A DNA stretch of 64,000 bases, taken from contig NZ_VIRL01000005.1 in the NCBI RefSeq assembly GCF_006874465.1, positions 305,964 through 369,963 of the forward strand. The letters run 5' to 3'. A program made the translations under genes and the position numbers. This document shows, piece after piece, positions 62,482 to 64,000 of this stretch (positions are counted from its first letter, which is position 1; every line of letters starts with the position of its first letter). The notes beneath the pieces were generated by a model, which saw nothing but the letters and a program-made list of their open reading frames with translations, had not been told where the DNA came from and searched no databases. This stretch comes from Microbispora bryophytorum. GTDB lineage: Bacteria > Actinomycetota > Actinomycetes > Streptosporangiales > Streptosporangiaceae.

Positions 62482-62915
62482 GGCGCAGAAACTCCGTGGA
62501 GATCGTGCACGACTTCTGGCGGACGGTGTGGAACCCGCCGTACGACGTGGAGGCGATCGACCGGTTCGTCGCCGAGGACTTCGTCATCACGACGGGCGGC
62601 GTGGACGTCGTCTCCCGCCAGGCGTTCAAGGAATGGGTCGTGGCCTTCCAATCGAAGATCACCGATATGCGCCTGGAAACCGTCGAGACGTTCCAGAACG
62701 AGGACGGCAGCCGGGTCTGCTCACGGTGGATCCTCACCGGCGGGAACAACGGCGTCCTCGGCACGCCACCGAGGCAGGAGCCGATCCGCATGACCGGGAC
62801 CGCCGTGTGGGCCGTCGCCGAGGACGGCACGCTGCTGCACAACTTTGTCGAGCGCAACGCCTGGGAGGTGTACCAGCACCTCACCGGGGGCGCCGGCACG
62901 CCGTTCCCGGACTGA
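62478..62915 (+). CDS. SnoaL/NTF2-like small protein
   Basis: 145 aa, ATG 62478 in an ATGA overlap with the LysR remnant. NTF2-like cone fold: VEIVHDFWRTVWNPPYDVEA, IDRFVAEDFVITTGG, VCSRWILTGGNNG, MTGTAVWAVAEDGTLLHNFV, WEVYQHLTG. Members include ester cyclases, isomerases and ligand-binding proteins. The catalytic role is not decidable from sequence. It is the only intact gene in this decayed stretch. Confidence 0.82.
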   Translation: MRRRNSVEIVHDFWRTVWNPPYDVEAIDRFVAEDFVITTGGVDVVSRQAFKEWVVAFQSKITDMRLETVETFQNEDGSRVCSRWILTGGNNGVLGTPPRQEPIRMTGTAVWAVAEDGTLLHNFVERNAWEVYQHLTGGAGTPFPD

Positions 62916-63029
62916 CCGGCGATGGCCCGGAAACATGGCGGAGATTCCGGCGCCCTGGCCGGGGGCCGTCTCGGTCGCGAACTTCCTACACACGCCGCTG
63001 ACATCGACCTGCGAACGCACCAGCCTCTG

Positions 63030-63271
63030 GTACGGAGCCGCGCCAAGCCGGCTGCGATGTTAATCCGTACGATCCGGTGTCCGGCGCGCACCGGATCGTC
63101 GAGGACGGGATCTTCCTCTTCGGCACCCCGCAGCGGATAGGAGCGGCCTTGGGCGAATACGAGCGGGCGGGCGTGGACGAGGTCATCCTGAACACCGCCG
63201 GGGTGCACATGACCGAGGGATGCCATGCCGCCGTCGAGGACGCGGCGGAGATTCTTGATGGGCCGCCGTGA
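63030..63271 (+). pseudogene. C-terminal remnant of an LLM-class flavin oxidoreductase
   Basis: A frame at 63077-63271 reads RIVEDGIFLFGTPQRIGAAL, then EYERAGVDEVILNTAGVHM. This is the typical end of luciferase-like (often F420-dependent) oxidoreductases: GTP-x-x-x-x-x-L-x-x-Y-x-x-A-G-V-D-E-V-x-L-N. A matching upstream piece (VRSRAKPAAMLIRT) ends in another frame at ~63070, so a frameshift plus loss of the main barrel is inferred. Confidence 0.65.
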
Positions 63272-63526
63272 CTGAGACCCTCATTCCTCGCTGTGGGTCG
63301 CACCGGCACCGGATGCACGAGTCTCTCGGCCGGTTTGGCCGCCATAGGGAGCGTTCTCCGATGCAAAGTACGGGCCGCCCCTGGCATCCGTGGCGGATCC
63401 GCGGGCGGTACTCCCGCTGAAGAGTGAGCATGTGAGCGCTTGAGAATTGAGCTCGCCTCGCGGCGCCCCGTGCCCTGGGGGCAGGCCGCCCTTAGTCGCA
63501 GGGTTACGGCCGAAGCGAACCCTACA

Positions 63527-63828
63527 GATGCCCCATCGGCGCACTGGCCAACGAGCTCGCCTGCCGCTGCGACGACGCCCGCCAGTCTCTCGCTGCCGTC
63601 TTCGCCAGGTGGCAGGGATTACTCGCGGACGGTCTCACCCGGATGCGGGAAAGCGGCGAGCTCGACCCCGGCGCGGATCCCCGGGAACTCTCCGTCGCGG
63701 TCATCGCCGCCCTGCAGGGCGGCTACCTGCTCGCCGAGACCATGCAGGGCGAACGGCCCCTCATGGTCGCCCTCGACATGGCGTTGGGCCAGGTGAAAGG
63801 CCACGTCAGGACATGTGCACCCGCTTGA
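63527..63828 (+). pseudogene. C-terminal half of a TetR family regulator, no HTH
   Basis: The open frame reads CPIGALANELACRCDDARQS and WQGLLADGLTRMRESGELDP, then IAALQGGYLLAETMQ, matching the C-terminal ligand domain of LmrA/YxaF-type TetR regulators, which begins with the same GCPIGxLAxEL segment. The N-terminal HTH is missing; the bases upstream (63290-63526) contain nothing recognisable in any frame. A short translated product from ATG 63643 is possible but unlikely to function. Confidence 0.75.
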
Positions 63829-63913
63829 CAGAATCGGGCAAATAGCATCAAAGTGGACGGAATCGTCCAAGTCTTCCTCGAAGGTGCCGGCCGTCCACGG
63901 GTGCGGCAGGAGA

Positions 63914-64000
63914 ATGGTGAGACCGATGCCGTCTCTGCACTCGCTGCAGGCGCGCTACACCACAGCGGTGACGATGCTGTTGCTCCTGCTCACGGCCCTG
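63914..64000 (+). CDS. Partial membrane protein, possibly a sensor histidine kinase N-terminus (cut by window end)
   Basis: 29 codons are visible from ATG 63914 (GGCAGGAGA just before it): a basic start, then SLHSLQARYTTAVTMLLLLL, the first membrane helix. The SLxxRxT-then-helix start resembles two-component histidine kinases, but the body lies outside the window. A small palindrome (TGGACG/CGTCCA, 63854-63869) lies upstream. Confidence 0.5.
   Translation, partial: MVRPMPSLHSLQARYTTAVTMLLLLLTAL

Noticed and set aside
63500..63523. tRNA-like T-arm or hairpin (AGGGTT...AACCCT)
   Set aside because: Only a 6-bp stem; no cloverleaf could be built around it.

Overview
This is a very GC-rich stretch with actinobacterial gene style: many GTG/TTG starts, ATGA stop/start overlaps, Tat and lipoprotein signals, a SARP regulator, PNPOx, and F420-reductase-like folds. 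It most resembles a filamentous actinomycete, probably of the Streptosporangiales (Nonomuraea/Microbispora-like). That placement is an inference from gene content only. No rRNA, tRNA, CRISPR array or insertion sequence was seen.

Region 1 (1-10.9 kb) is a thiopeptide RiPP gene cluster. It holds an RRE/ThiF-like cyclodehydratase partner, a YcaO cyclodehydratase, a SagB-type azoline dehydrogenase, a 59-aa precursor peptide, a tRNA-Glu-dependent Ser/Thr dehydratase (glutamylation domain), a separate glutamate-elimination protein and a pyridine ([4+2]) synthase. A perfect 15-bp hairpin lies between the precursor and the second half of the operon. The precursor leader ends like that of thiomuracin/GE2270, but the core has only two Cys. 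The pyridine-forming Ser pair appears to be 14 residues apart, which predicts an unusually large macrocycle. I consider this the main candidate for an undescribed product.

Region 2 (11-17.2 kb) starts with a decayed etfA fragment and a small conserved protein. It then has two secreted polymer-degrading enzymes: a PETase/cutinase-like polyester hydrolase joined by a Ser-Pro linker to a CBM2 module, and a Tat-exported GH95 alpha-L-fucosidase with a ricin-type lectin tail. An orphan LacI-type operator lies upstream.

Region 3 (17.4-28.7 kb) is a catabolic locus. A GntR/FCD regulator, a DJ-1/PfpI protein and a meta-cleavage-hydrolase-like esterase are transcribed leftward. A seven-gene rightward unit encodes a lipoprotein binding protein, two permeases, two different ABC ATPases, a succinate-semialdehyde-dehydrogenase-like ALDH and an iron-type alcohol dehydrogenase. 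The logic is uptake of a small alcohol, ester or lactone, then oxidation alcohol to aldehyde to acid.

Region 4 (29-41 kb) is a mixed chromosomal region. It has secreted small proteins, a TetR/quinone-oxidoreductase pair sharing a perfect palindrome, a FusB/FBP-like zinc protein, DinB and DUF418 proteins, and a MarR-controlled oxidoreductase group (F420-reductase-like proteins, CPBP protease, SDR). That group includes a 22-codon leftover of a third F420-reductase paralogue. PrmC-like and fructosamine-kinase-like genes follow.

Region 5 (40.9-53.1 kb) holds two paralogous YtrA-type GntR/ABC ATPase/permease cassettes on the minus strand, each with its own palindrome. The first runs on into an S41 protease lipoprotein and a PAF-acetylhydrolase-like lipoprotein. 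Between the cassettes are a double-HTH MerR, an APC permease, PNPOx, an ArsR-arsenate-reductase fusion with a VOC protein, and a Tat-exported hemerythrin.

Region 6 (53.3-64 kb) carries S33 and DhaA/epoxide-hydrolase-type hydrolases, a SARP-type regulator, AraC and LysR regulators and a pentapeptide-repeat protein. It ends in a decayed stretch holding remnants of a LysR regulator, an LLM flavin oxidoreductase and a TetR regulator, and then the start of a membrane protein cut by the window edge.
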